Source: Ophiura sarsii
Taxonomy: Eukaryota > Echinodermata > Ophiuroidea > Amphilepidida > Ophiuridae
Assembly (NCBI GenBank): GCA_035610835.1
Contig: CM069441.1
Location: 99,631,606-99,695,605 of the forward strand
DNA: 64,000 nt
Direction of reading: 5' to 3'
Shown here: in pieces, positions 1 through 10,521 of the stretch
Layout: every line of letters starts with the position of its first letter
How positions within the stretch are numbered: the first letter of the stretch is position 1
Position numbers and translations under genes: made by a program
Notes under the pieces: model-generated
The model's input: the letters and a program-made list of their open reading frames with translations, nothing else
Database searches by the model: none
Told to the model about the DNA's origin: nothing

Positions 1-302
1 ACCCATTTCTAAGGGTGATTTTTCGCGAAAATAGACCCAATTTTGGCAAATTTTCGCGAAAATAGACCTAATTTTGGCAAATTTTCGCGAAAATCGCGAA
101 AACAGGACCCATGTCTAAGGATTTTTCGCGAAAACAGGACCCATGTCTAAGGATTTTTCACTGAAAAGCCTACCCATGGCTAAGGATGTCTCGTGAAAAA
201 ACGACCCACTGGAGCGGCACATCCCCGTATGCCTTACATACGTGAGTACCCCCCCCCCCCCGCCCCCCCCCCCCCGGCCCCCCCCCCCCCCCCCCCCCGC
301 CC
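1..302. repeat. Degenerate short tandem repeat ending in a poly-C tract
   Basis: About 30-50 bp units built on TTTTCGCGAAAA plus GACCCATGTCTAAGGA repeat from 1 to about 200. They are followed by GGCACATCCCCGTATGCC and an almost pure C tract (250-300). A related arrangement (gaccca...ttacca units, then ggcacatccccataac) recurs at about 9290-9550, and a diverged piece lies near 23050-23140. It is a dispersed, internally tandem repeat with no coding content. Confidence 0.7.
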
Positions 303-384
303 TTACCCCCTAACAAAAAAATGGGTGAGAAAAAAATAAATCGGAAAAAAATAAATCGGAAAAAAATGAGAAAAAAGACCGATG

Positions 385-597
385 TTATTAGCCAAAAAGA
401 AGGCAAAATGGTACATATAGTACATTTACTGTGCGATTTGTTTTTACTCTACGATTTTTTTCGGACTGTGCGAAATTTTTTGACCTTAACCCCCCACAGG
501 TAAGTGACTTGAAAAAAATTTGGGGCAACCTTTTACGAAAATTTTAGAAATCTTGCCCCCCCCCCCCCCCCTGAAAAAAATCCTAGCTACGCCACTG
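385..597. repeat. Dispersed repeat ending in TACGCCACTG
   Basis: This segment (tacatatagtacat..., gggcaaccttttacgaaaattt, a C tract, then ctagctacgccactg) is closely repeated at 49372-49545 and in reverse orientation at about 1588-1680. The terminal CAGTGGCGTA (reverse strand) resembles ends of nonautonomous hAT elements, but I could not find a matched pair of ends with an 8-bp duplication, so the class is tentative. Confidence 0.6.
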
Positions 598-689
598 CTT
601 TTAACTTTGTTCTTTTCTTCCATCTTTTCTTACTTTCATTTAATTTAGCCAGCATGCTTATCCCCCGGGGGGTACGCCTACTCACGTAT

Positions 690-835
690 ATTGGCCATAC
701 GGGTGCGGCTGTCAAGACCCCCCTTTTCACGCCTTTCGGCCGCTCCGTATATAGACCCCCTTTTTATCCACTGGCAGTTCCATAAGACCCCCTTTTCATC
801 CATTGGCAGTTCCCTTAGACCCCAAATTCAACCAA
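690..835. repeat. Short tandem repeat of about 33-bp units
   Basis: Three to four copies of a unit like gacccccttttcatccactggcagttccata follow gtatattggccatacgggtg. It resembles the gaccca arrays at 1-200 and 9290-9550. Confidence 0.55.
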
Positions 836-1325
836 AAATCATAAAATGTGTGAACATCTTGTTGCCAAATGTTGCCTAAATTAAGGTCATAAGGCAAAAT
901 TTTGCCTAAAATTCAGTTTATAAGACACAATTTTGTATAAGGGAGTGTTCATTATTTACGCTAGGGGGAGGGGAATGGAGGAATTAAGGGGGGGGGGGGG
1001 GGGGAACACGAGAAAAAAATCTGTAGAGAGAGGGGGGAACACGAATTTTTTTGATTAACTAAGGGGGGAACACGAATTTTAATTTGTAAAAAAATTAGCG
1101 CGCTACGCGCGCATGTGTCCTCCAAATACAATATTGTTGGGTACAACCTTGTTTAGAGCCAAAATGTACTTCAATCATAGCCAAAATAAGTATAAAGTTT
1201 AAAAATTTTGCGCGCTGCGCGCGCATTTCTTTAGTCAAGACAATCTTGTCGGTTAAATTCCAGCCCTAGCCCCCAATATCAAACCTAGTTACGTCACTGG
1301 GGGACAAAGAAAAAAGAAAAGGGTG
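836..1325. repeat. Repeat-rich spacer with CpG palindromes
   Basis: There is no gene here. The stretch holds G tracts (988-1003), the sequence aggggggaacacgaatttt repeated at about 1030-1080, and two CpG-rich palindromic cores (GCGCGCTACGCGCGC near 1098 and GCGCGCTGCGCGCGC near 1210) set in AT-rich sequence. Confidence 0.5.
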
Positions 1326-1425
1326 NNNNNNNNNNNNNNNNNNNNNNNNNNNNNNNNNNNNNNNNNNNNNNNNNNNNNNNNNNNNNNNNNNNNNNNNNNN
1401 NNNNNNNNNNNNNNNNNNNNNNNNN
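1326..1425. other. Assembly gap (100 N)
   Basis: Exactly 100 N characters, the usual scaffold placeholder for a gap of unknown size. Open frames reading through it are artefacts. Confidence 0.98.
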
Positions 1426-1587
1426 TTGAATATATTTTAATATAGAGTGAGTCCCTAAAAGGAAGAGGAATCAGAGGAGGAGAGGAGGAAGAAATGATGA
1501 AGAAGAAGAGGAGGAAGAGGGGAAAGGGGTAAGATGCAGGCGCGTACCGCGGCATGTGAGCCAGGGGGGCAGAAGTATGTCGTCCCG

Positions 1588-1674
1588 GTAGTGGCGTAAA
1601 TTTCCCGGTAAATTTTCGTAAAAGGTTGCCCCAAATTTTTCCCCAGTCAGTCAACTCATGAATTTCACGTAAGT

Positions 1675-1720
<46 letters not shown>

Positions 1721-1840
1721 AGGGTCAAAAAAAATCGCACGGTCAAAAAAATTCGCATAGTCACAAAATTTCGCACAGTCACAAAATTTCGCAGTCACAA
1801 AATTTCGCAGTCACAAAATTTCGCACGGTCACAAAATTTT
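1588..1840. repeat. Reverse copy of the 385-597 repeat, poly-G run, 15-17 bp tandem repeat
   Basis: taaatttcccggtaaattttcgtaaaaggttgcccc is the reverse complement of the dispersed repeat at 385-597. It runs into an uninterrupted G run (1675-1719, 45 nt). Then come about eight copies of a 15-17 bp unit, tcacaaaatttcgca(cgg) (1724-1838). Confidence 0.65.
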
Positions 1841-2019
1841 GGACTCAAAAAAGCACAACAGTTAACAAATAATGCCAATTCCAAAGTGTTTTAGGCCCTA
1901 TTTATTTCCTTATGCAAATTTAGCGACCCGGTCTTGGGAATTTAGCGTCCCGGTATTTGGAGCCAGGGGGGGCAACTTGCCCCCCCTGCCCCCCCGGTCG
2001 GTACGCCACTGGTAAGATG

Positions 2020-2235
2020 GGGAAAGTGGGAATAGGAAGAATAAGAAGAGGAGGAAGGAGGATGATATGGAATGGAGAAGGAGCAATGAGGAAATGATGA
2101 ATATGAGGAAATGAGGACCAAGATGACTCAGAGGAGGAAGAAGGACATGGAGAAAGGGTGAAAGATGAGGAGTGGAGGATGAGGAAAGGGTGAAAATGAA
2201 GGAAGAGCAGCAAAAGGAAGTCAAGGAGGTGGACA
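2020..2235. repeat. Polypurine (GGA/GAA) tract
   Basis: More than 200 bp are almost entirely purine on the + strand (ggaagaataagaagaggagg...). A shorter similar tract lies at 1450-1530. The open frames on the - strand are low-complexity Ser/Leu/Phe readings of this composition. Confidence 0.7.
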
Positions 2236-2780
2236 TTCTACAGCACAGGCATTAACTTGATTATGTCAGCAGCATACAATAAAACTGTTACACCCATGAC
2301 AATGTATTGTACTCACTTGGCACATCAATTCGATTCACTGCACATCTAAATTATCAATCTATTACACATTCATCCCTCACATACTTATCACTACGATTTT
2401 TCTTAAATTTCAGTTAAATTCATTATATCCAATTAGCACTTGAAAGTTCATAATACGTTGCCTATTTTAAGGTATTGTTATGATCTTAATTTATTAATGA
2501 TTATATTTTAATCACGGCATCCGTTTTATAGAGTATGACAAGATGGTTATATTATAAGAAATGTTAATATTTAAAAACGCATATATTCGAGATTACACTA
2601 TCATTATACTAATCATCATATTGACACCGAGGGGAGGGGCACTCAAATATGATGGCATTAGCATGCGTGCCCAAGAAATCTCCTGCACACATGCATACCC
2701 AGTACATATTTTTCTACCAATGCCCCCAAATAAGGAGTTTGGGTGTTTCTATCCCTAATTTGACCCCCTAAACACGTGGG
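2236..2780. other. Spacer, nothing recognised
   Basis: AT-rich sequence with only short fortuitous open frames. I see no splice-bounded exon, RNA gene or repeat. Confidence 0.4.
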
Positions 2781-2781
2781 C

Positions 2782-2813
<32 letters not shown>

Positions 2814-2860
2814 CAGTATTTATATAGCGCCTTTTCCAAATGGCTCAAAGCGCTGTGATT
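2782..2860. repeat. (TAA)n microsatellite with flanking dispersed sequence
   Basis: About 10 TAA units are followed directly by cagtatttatatagcgcctttt and ggctcaaagcgct. The pairing of a trinucleotide run with tatttatatagcgc looks like the tail of a dispersed element rather than unique sequence. Confidence 0.5.
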
Positions 2861-3688
2861 TTGCTGCTGGTGAATCATCAGAATCATGTCGCATCAACTA
2901 GGGTGCTGCCAATTTCTAGCGCAAACCTATCCGCAGTTAGATTGTAACATCCACCATTTTTCAACGCAGCTCCCCAAATACCTTTGGGTCAAGGAAGTTT
3001 TTGATAACCGAAACAACTGATCACAGATTTTGAAAGCAGCATACTGCACCAATAGCATGAATAGTGCATCACTAAATATAAATATTTATTAATGTTATTT
3101 GACAATGGTAGTGACATTTGATGTAAATGTTCTCCAATGAGTCTACAAAAATTGGAAAATCTTCAAACCTGATTGTCTGAAAGAGTCAAAATGCTGTTTT
3201 TTTTTGTGATGTGTCGTTATGTCTGAAGAGCGAAAAAGTCATTGAAGGAGAAATGATGTAATCAATTGGCGATTCAATATAAGTAATGGTTTTAATTCTT
3301 ATAATCACTGTAACATTATTTGAACAAATAAGTTGTTAACATTCGGTGAATGGAATATTTCAACAGGCTTCTAGTTCTAGGTTTCCAAAAATATAGCCCA
3401 ACAAGTCCAAATGACACTTTAAAAACTTCATGGATCGAATTCAAAGAAGACTTTACTTTAGGATTACATATTCAAGCTGTATTAATATAAGTATTGTAAA
3501 AGTTGACAAAGCAGAGTACAAAACAATAGCCTGTGTAATTGAAGGTTATAATTATTATGTCTAGTTGGAAGATATTTTGCTGTTCTAGGTTCGGGGTAGA
3601 GGGTGGGAGTTTTCAGCCCACACATACGGGAGATTTGAACTCTAATGTGGCTGGAGTTTTAAAAGTAGGAAAAAACTGTTGTAAGAGC
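2861..3688. other. Spacer, nothing recognised
   Basis: AT-rich, no supported gene. Open frames are short and lack domain content. Confidence 0.4.
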
Positions 3689-3692
3689 TTAA

Positions 3693-4037
3693 AGGTAGAT
3701 GTTCCGATTTTCAACTTGAAGTTTTCTATTCTACATGAAAGGTCATCCTTAAAAAAGTCGTGTTCCAAAGTATGAGTTGCATAGCTCTAATGGTTCTTAT
3801 TTTAGACGCACAAGATGCTGTGAACTGTACCCATTGAGTAGTACACAAACTATATCGGTGGTTACCACCATTCGCGGTAATTCGACATTATTTCATCGAT
3901 TTCTCCGTAATTATACCGATTTAGGCTGTCAAATTTCAGTATGATGATGAGAAAAATACGGGCTTTCATATGATATGAAAATCTCCGTATGTTTGAAATA
4001 ATTCTGTGTTACGAAAATGTGATCGGGTCATCTACCT
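3693..4037. mobile_element. TTAA-flanked nonautonomous DNA transposon (MITE)
   Basis: TTAA at 3689-3692 and 4038-4041 bracket a 345-bp segment with inverted ends AGGTAGATGTTCCGAT and ATCGGGTCATCTACCT. TTAA duplications are the mark of the piggyBac and Kolobok superfamilies. The AGG start fits Kolobok-like ends better, but that assignment is inference. A related left end follows the TTAA at 4265-4268. Confidence 0.7.
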
Positions 4038-4326
4038 TTAACCGACAATTTTTTAAATTTATTTGGACACTTTTGACAGTTGAACTCTTTTTTAGTTCAC
4101 CAAACATTCGTGACATTTTTGGGAAAAAACAAACAATCAAAAGATGCCTGACCGACACTACCTGAGAGGCCTGTTTGTCCTTATAATTAAAATTGTCTGA
4201 TGATCGCACAAGCGTGAAACTCTGAGTAGCAACTACCGTTCCAAACTTATAATTAAATATCACATTAAAGGTAGGTGATCCGATTTCAGTATTATTCCAA
4301 ATTTGAGTTAAATTACTTCTAGGGGG

Positions 4327-4748
4327 TGTGGACTCTCAGGTACAGCCTCCGTAAAACAGTTTTTTGCAGAAAAGGAGTCAATTAATCCAACCATGATAAT
4401 GAAATTGACCATTTTGGAAAAAATTATAAAAAACAAGTTTTTTGACCCATTTTAGGTTCTGCAAACATAACTCAAACTATATTTTGTCAAATTTTGTCAT
4501 ACTAGTTTTATGATAATCCTAATAACATTCCCTAGGGTGCTTTTTTGTTTTTGAATATCTTATTTATTTTTTGAGTTATAGACAAAAAAAGTGCCCAAAA
4601 AATCACATTTGTTGGCACTTTTTGGTCTATAACTCAAAAAATAAATAAGATATTCAAAAAACTGTATACGTTTATAAAGATTAAATGAATATTGAAGAAG
4701 TTACAGCAGTACGGCAGTTTTTACGGAGGCTGTACCTGAGAGTCCACA
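4327..4748. mobile_element. 422-bp foldback MITE
   Basis: Ends are near-perfect 31-bp inverted repeats (TGTGGACTCTCAGGTACAGC... and its complement at 4717-4748, one indel). The interior is itself palindromic around 4555-4660 (ttgagttatagac...gtctataactcaa). A deletion derivative of the same family is at about 14990-15105. Confidence 0.75.
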
Positions 4749-4939
4749 AACCAAAGTTCACTTCAAATGCTCTCATCAATCCTAAAGAGACATACATAAA
4801 GGTCCCTGCAAATAATGGTAATAATTGAACATTGGTAAAATGATGATAACTTACCTTTTGCTGAAAAGGCCATTGGAGAAGTGCATCATAATCTCCTTTC
4901 ATAACCACAAAGAAGAGAGAGACATGCGTTCCTTTGCCC

Positions 4940-5750
4940 ATTCCATCACCTGCTGCTGCTGTTTAGCCATAGTCCTTTAGAGAACTGTAGGCATTCTCTT
5001 GCTTGCTTTCACTCTTGCTGCTACCAGTCCGCCGTCTGTCCACTCTCTGATGTTGTCTGTCCAAACAGTTTTTTTCTGCGTCCTGGTAGAGCAGCCTTCC
5101 CTTCTACCTCTCCTTCAATAGTAGCTATTACTATGCTTTCCGCACGTCGCTTCCAGTGACCATACTTTGCACGCTTCCTCTTCCTTAGTTAGTCCCTCTT
5201 CTTCTTTCACCCCTATTTGCTTGCGCACCCATGAGTTTGACTTCTTATCAGTCCAGCTGATGTGTAGCACTCTGCGCCAAACCCACATTTCAAATGCTGT
5301 GATACAGCTCTTGTCTCTTTCTTTGAGGGTCCAACTTTCAGAGCCATAAAACGCTGTACTCCATACCAGTGACCGGACCAGCTGCTTCTTGAGTTTCAAG
5401 CTTATTTGCTTAGCCTTCCATATTCCATTCAGTTGGCTAGTGATGCCTCTGGCAACTGTCAGTCTGACTCGTATTTCTGGTGCGGAGTCTCCATCCATCC
5501 CGACCATTGAACCAAGGTATTTGAACCGATCCACCTGCTGAACTTCATCTCCGTTTAGGAATATAAGCTGATTGTTACCCAGTATCATGACATGAGTCTT
5601 GGCTGGGTGTATACGCAGGCCGAATTGGAGACTGCATCTCTCTGGTTCTTGGGCTTGCTTTTCTAGTTCCTGTTTAGAAACTGTGTGTTTAGAAACTATG
5701 GTGTGTACCATCAGTACACAGCAAACTTTACTTCTATACAAATATCTCAA
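4940..5750 (-). pseudogene. Non-LTR retrotransposon reverse transcriptase, C-terminal fragment
   Basis: The - strand frame 5750-5115 gives 211 residues that look like the end of an endonuclease/reverse-transcriptase polyprotein. It has FKYLGSMVGMDG (the FKYLGS block after the palm), the thumb segment with VWSTAFYGSESW, then MWVWRRVLHISWTDKK. The catalytic FADD/YADD box is absent because the fragment is 5' truncated. Beyond the stop, a GRP-like and DNIREW-like segment can be read to about 4940 in shifted frames, so the copy is decayed. The clade is not assigned. Confidence 0.8.
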
Positions 5751-5800
5751 TTTTGATGGGAAAAGTTAATTTGATCGGGTCACTTGCCTGTTATACAATA

Positions 5801-6004
5801 CAAGGTGAGTCAAAATATTCAGGTCCTGTGTGCATTTTCCCAAATTCTGTGAAATGTAATCTGTTCCAACTTCTAAGGTACCTCTATGAATGCAAAAATT
5901 TAACACGCCCATTTTGAATATGTCAATTCATAATGCTTACAATGGAAAATGGGGGTATATTTGGATTTTCTAAAAACAGGACCTGAAAATTTTGACTCGC
6001 CCTG
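5801..6004. mobile_element. 204-bp MITE with TA target duplication
   Basis: TA at 5799-5800 and 6005-6006 flank inverted ends CAAGGTGAGTCAAAATATTC and GAAAATTTTGACTCGCCCTG. Both subterminal parts carry aggtcctgt/acaggacct. A TA duplication with CAGGG-like ends points to a Tc1/mariner-related nonautonomous element. Confidence 0.75.
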
Positions 6005-6235
6005 TACATGTAGTTATTATTTGTAACAATGATGCTGTGCCGTTTGAATGGTTGAAATATGTATGTGACTATTGCTACAGATTATTTGATTGAAAAAAAA
6101 CCCTACCACATTAATAAAGTCGCACAAAAGAACCACTACTGTGTCATTACGTTTAATTTGAGGGTGTGAAAATAATTCTTGTACTGCATCCACATTTACA
6201 TGCAATCTGATTATCATCATGTCAACTTGATGCTA

Positions 6236-6410
6236 TTGAGTCCAGAACCCTAATCGAAATGATCGCCATATGAAGTTCAATGCACAATTTTCAGCAAATA
6301 TGTGTGATCCAGTTTAGGAGTTACATAATCACTATGATGGCGAATTTGCCAACCAAGTGTTGTGTCATAGATTATGCAGCGATCATTTGAATCGGGGTTC
6401 AGGACTCAAA
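6236..6410. mobile_element. Short inverted-repeat element
   Basis: Imperfect arms of about 32 bp (TTGAGTCCAGAACCCTAATC / its complement ending GACTCAAA, both continuing into AATGATCGC) enclose about 110 bp. There are no coding features. A clean target duplication is not obvious. Confidence 0.55.
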
Positions 6411-6558
6411 GGCGTGATACACCTAACACAAAAAGTTCCTGACCAGGTGTATTTGTGTTAGCTTATTTAAAACCAATTTAAAAATCAAAAATCTAAGTTA
6501 TACACTTAACAAGCGAATGTCCTCTCCTCATTCATAAAATTAAGTCATTGTACTTTTA

Positions 6559-6935
6559 GTAACTACACCTAACACCAAAAAAAGTTGTTTTTGTATGGGA
6601 TGTCACATACAATGGGATTTGTATTGAACACTGTGTGCTATCGAAACAGGACAGGCATGTACGAATGAATGGTGAGCTGTGATTCATTTCACACAAATTG
6701 TCACTGCTGAGCACACACTTGGCAATGATATCCCATAGCAAACAATTTTACTACAAGTTACAACTTTGTTTTCGGATGATCTGGTTACTTAAGTCAGCAT
6801 AACTTTTAACAGTATCCGCTCAATTTTTATGAATGAAATTGTCTTGTTTAATGTATGTCTAGATACCGATTACTTATTCTAAATTAGCTAACATTAAAAC
6901 ATGGTCAAGGACTTATGGTGTTAAGTGTAGTTGAC
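6559..6935. mobile_element. Inverted-repeat element with GTAACTACACCTAACACCA ends
   Basis: GTAACTACACCTAACACCA at 6559 is matched by the inverted TGGTGTTAAGTGTAGTTGAC at 6916-6935. Both arms also share a cccat motif further in. This is a probable MITE of about 377 bp. A further partial copy of the end motif (tacacctaacacaaaaag) lies at about 6420. Confidence 0.5.
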
Positions 6936-7225
6936 ATATCAGATTACATCCAACACTTACCCAGCAAAATGTACCTGCCCTTTTCCAGTGTTCTAAAGTC
7001 TGTGTGTATTTGCATTCCAGCAGAGAAAACTTGAGTCACAATTCTTGAGTCAATTCCAGTAATTAACCGGTCAAGTTGTCTCAAGTCGATTCTTTCAAAT
7101 CTGAGAGGTCATAGTGAGTTATTCAATAATGTCAAGTTTATGCATAAGATAATGAGTCGAGTCAAGTCGAATCAATGCTACATGTATACCTAAATGTATA
7201 CTAACACCTTTGTTGTAGCAGTGTC

Positions 7226-7640
7226 CAGGATATACTCCACTTCGCGGATGCACATTTCTCGCCGCAACAAATTCGCTGATGCTTGTTCCACATGTGCGAT
7301 AAATTGCATATAATACTCTGTGTGATAAATGGAACAGTAAAATTGTACCAGTATTGTGCGATACTGGCAACTTTTATTGAAGGATACAAGTATACCAGTA
7401 TCTGGGACCTAAAAAAACCCTTTTTCTGGGCCCTTTTTTGGAATGGGGATTTCCTTGACCCACATGTCCAGCAGCCAATCAGAATTGTTTGCAGCCACCG
7501 AATTGTTGCTAGAGTTTATATTTTATCGCGGGAGGTTTTTCTTTCGCAGAGTTACAATTTTCTTGAGCAAAGGTCATAAAATTCTATCAAAAATGTTGTT
7601 GTGGCGACAAATTCGCGTCCGCGAAATGGAGTTTATCCTG
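7226..7640. mobile_element. 415-bp inverted-repeat element with CpG-rich arms
   Basis: Left arm CAGGATATACTCCACTTCGC (7226) pairs with the right arm ending TGGAGTTTATCCTG (7640). The arms stay similar for about 45 bp (tcgcggatgc / gcgtccgcga). The open frames on both strands here read through the element and are not genes. Confidence 0.6.
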
Positions 7641-8178
7641 AGCTTATTAAGGACGAAGTTCCAGAGCTGTACTGCTGTGTGCATTAAGGAATGTTTGTAA
7701 TCGTCCTTTACTTACTTGGTTGAGGGTGTGGTGACTGGCTGCAATTTGTTGGAATACTAACTGGTGGCTGTGTATGAAGTCATAATCACACAACTGACGA
7801 CTGTGGGTGAAGTCAAGTATATATACATAAATTTAACATTTGACCAGGTATCGCATTCAGAACTATTCCACGCAACACTCGTTTTGCCTCAAAATTACTT
7901 ATTGCTCAATCAATTTCCTGAACATGATGAAAACACCTCTTTTTGGTGAAATTTGTATACCTATCTTTTAATTAACATTGATTGATATGGTACAAACTTA
8001 TACATCTGTATGTGAAATTATTGACTCAAAAAAATGTATTAAATCATATAGATCTGTATGTGATTCACCAACAAAAATCATTCTAAGACTAGCGATGTTT
8101 GACGAGAATATTGTAAGACAGCAAAACATGAACTTCTGTCATGTTCAGAAATCCAGGCTGGTTTCAGGGATGTGTTAA

Positions 8179-8420
8179 CACTTTCCACATTCCATGGCAG
8201 GCGTCTGCAGAAGACATACCAAAATGTAACAAAATGTTTCAAAAATGTTGTAATTATGGCATTTCATTACCATATTTAGAATCACCATGAGAAATGCATT
8301 AAAACAAGTACAAACATGCCTAGTATTGGTACACTAATCATTGAGATAGATTGAAAGTTGGGAAAGGTTTCTGAAAAATCTGTTTTGTAAATAGTAAAAC
8401 CAATAGCAGTGTGAAAACTG
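8179..8420. mobile_element. TTAA-flanked MITE, CACTTTCCAC family, copy 1
   Basis: TTAA at 8175-8178 and 8421-8424 bound a 242-bp element beginning CACTTTCCAC and ending GTGAAAACTG. It contains ggcaggcgtctgcag and aatttcattaccatattt-like blocks, which recur in the copies at 35501-35767 (reverse) and 42747-43206. Confidence 0.75.
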
Positions 8421-8798
8421 TTAAGCATCTGATGCTTACATTGAGCAAATGACAGACACTATGGTGACAGCTATCCAGGTGAGTAATTTGTGATGGTGAT
8501 GAGGAAGGGCACGCAATTAGTCACTTGGCGTAGTGCAGTTAGAATATAATCGTTACCAGGTCAAATGGCTCACGCGAACTTTTTACGAACCACTGATCAC
8601 ATCGATCGTAACACAAAGCCTATGGCAGTATCATACTTCAGAACAGATGTATGGGCCCAGGATTGAACCAGTAACCATGAGTTACTAATGTGCACTGCAT
8701 CAACGAATTGCGGCCCACATTAATTTGCATGAACACATGCATGCAAGCATGCAACCGACCAAGGATTATTCTGATGGCAATAAATAAATATATATAAA
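8421..8798. other. Spacer, nothing recognised
   Basis: No gene or repeat was identified, apart from short catgcatgcaagcatgcaa alternation near 8740. Confidence 0.35.
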
Positions 8799-9017
8799 AA
8801 GGTCTGTCTCACATACATTTGACAAAATAGCTATGCGATTTTGGGTTTTAAAAAACACTAAAAAAACACTAAAATTGAAAATTAAACACTAAACACTAAA
8901 TTAAACACTAAACTGAAAATTGAAAATTAAGAAAACCCAAATTTGGGCTCATCACATAGTTATGCGACAAAAGTGACTCAACATATTTATGCGCATGTGG
9001 TATGTGAGATAGATCTT
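8799..9017. mobile_element. Inverted-repeat element enclosing AAACACTAAA repeats
   Basis: aggtctgtctcacatac (8799) and gtatgtgagatagatctt (9000-9017) are inverted copies, with further matched blocks (tagctatgcgat / cacatagttatgcga). The middle is a short tandem array of aaacactaaa/aaattgaaaa. Confidence 0.55.
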
Positions 9018-9289
9018 CTTTTTCTTTTTTTTAGCCTAATAGAAAGATAACATGCATCAACTTAAATATGATTGAACTTCCGCAATACCAAACTTTTAAA
9101 ATTAAAATTTCCATTTGTCTGTATATCTTACAAAACAGTATGGTGTAAAGTGCACTTGCCTGTCTACAAACTAATTTCAATACAAATCAGAGCAATAAAT
9201 GTGTGGTCTAACTTGAAACCATTTTGTTGAAACCCAGGTGGGGGGAAGAGGTGGTACTTGGATATTTTTTTTGGTAGGGATGTGCCACC

Positions 9290-9560
9290 AGCAAAATGAA
9301 AATTGACCCAAACATTTACCAATTTTCGGGAGAAAATGGACCCATATGTTTACCAGAAACCCATAATGTTCTAATATATTTGACAGATTTTGCAAAAATG
9401 TCAGAAAAAAACCCAGCAAAATTACGGAATTTAGACCCATACATTTACCACAAATGGCTTCGAAAAGAGGTCACCCATTTACCAAAGGATGAAAAATGGG
9501 ACCCTATTTGGCGGCACATCCCCATAACATCATATCCACTATGTACCCCTTCCCCGGGTT
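9290..9560. repeat. Tandem gaccca/ttacca repeat
   Basis: Degenerate units of about 35 bp (tgacccaaacatttaccaattttcggga...) end in ggcggcacatccccataac, like the array at the window start. The 88-residue open frame over it is a translation of the repeat. Confidence 0.6.
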
Positions 9561-9914
9561 GAAACAATCAGATAGGTCTTTATCTTACCTGTGAGTAAAT
9601 TTGACACAATTATTCAATATACAGCTTGACAAAACATGGTGGAAATTAAGTTGAGGTTTGACACCAAATATACAACTTTGGACAATAATAACATGCTAAA
9701 GATACTGCCAACCCTGGATAAATGCACCTAGTATGTTCCCATTTCATAATTCCTTATTAAAAGTCAATGCTCATTACAACACCCTGCATCGGCCCACAGC
9801 CTTATTCACATCAAAGTATGTTCAGCAGTTTGGTACCACAATTTATCTTTGTCCCCTTGGTTTTGCATCCATTTTCATAATCAGTATAACAAGTGATAAA
9901 TTCATCATTAATCT

Positions 9915-10085
9915 AACCCTGGAACACCACACGGCAACAGATTGTTTTCCGACGGAGAAAATTCACCCGAAAGGACACCCTGATATAGCCTGGGTCTATT
10001 TTATAGCCCCAAAACTGGCACGCCGGGTTATAAAAAGAGGCTGGCCGTGTTTTTGCCGTGTGGTGAAGTAGGGTTAGGTTATGTT
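9915..10085. mobile_element. CCCTAA-ended element, short copy
   Basis: It begins taatctaaccctggaacaccacacggcaaca and ends gttgccgtgtggtg-like sequence followed by tagggttaggtta; the ends are inverted repeats. It matches the longer copies at 14217-14472, 14523-14795 and 23257-23512 but lacks their tRNA-like middle part. Confidence 0.6.
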
Positions 10086-10519
10086 CAGCATCTTTCTCAG
10101 CCATTTTTACACTTGATATACATAATGATATTAGTTATTGGGCGAAGCAGAGATATGGTACAGGAATACGTGCACAAAGTATCATACTGGGTGGAGCTGC
10201 AGACTGAGCCCAGTATGACACAGAGTACGAAAAAGTTTCCTGTATTGTACAAAAATGCTGAACCTAATAACACATTTATCATACCACAGTCATTCTAAAT
10301 ATTAAGATGTTTTTTGACATTTTAATTGCTGAAAAGGGGGGAAATATTAGGAATTGCTTAAGGTCTGTGTCTGCAAAGCAGGGTGTCGTTCTGCATGGGG
10401 AAATAATCCCTTACGCACCTAGTATGAGATTATGTCTCAGTATGTATTTGTGATGTTTGCATCAAATTTACTTGGTGGTACAATGTATGATAATTCACCA
10501 TACACACCTCTACGACAAC
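10086..10519. other. Spacer, nothing recognised
   Basis: No supported gene. A short imperfect palindrome around agtatcatactgggt...cccagtatgaca (10178-10222) is the only structure noted. Confidence 0.35.
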
Positions 10520-10521
10520 TA

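Larger units (their letters stand above)
4269..5787. mobile_element. Probable larger relative of the 3693 element, with nested insertions
   Basis: After TTAA (4265-4268) the sequence AGGTAGGTGATCCGAT matches the left end of the neighbouring element. Near 5771-5788 gatcgggtcacttgcct is a diverged inverted match, though the right TTAA is not intact. Inside lie the 422-bp foldback element and the LINE fragment, so this may be a host element filled by later insertions. Confidence 0.4.

Noticed and set aside
1289..1798. 169-residue - strand frame
   Set aside because: It runs through the N gap and the poly-G run.
9296..9562. 88-residue + strand frame
   Set aside because: It reads through a tandem gaccca repeat that recurs elsewhere in altered frames.
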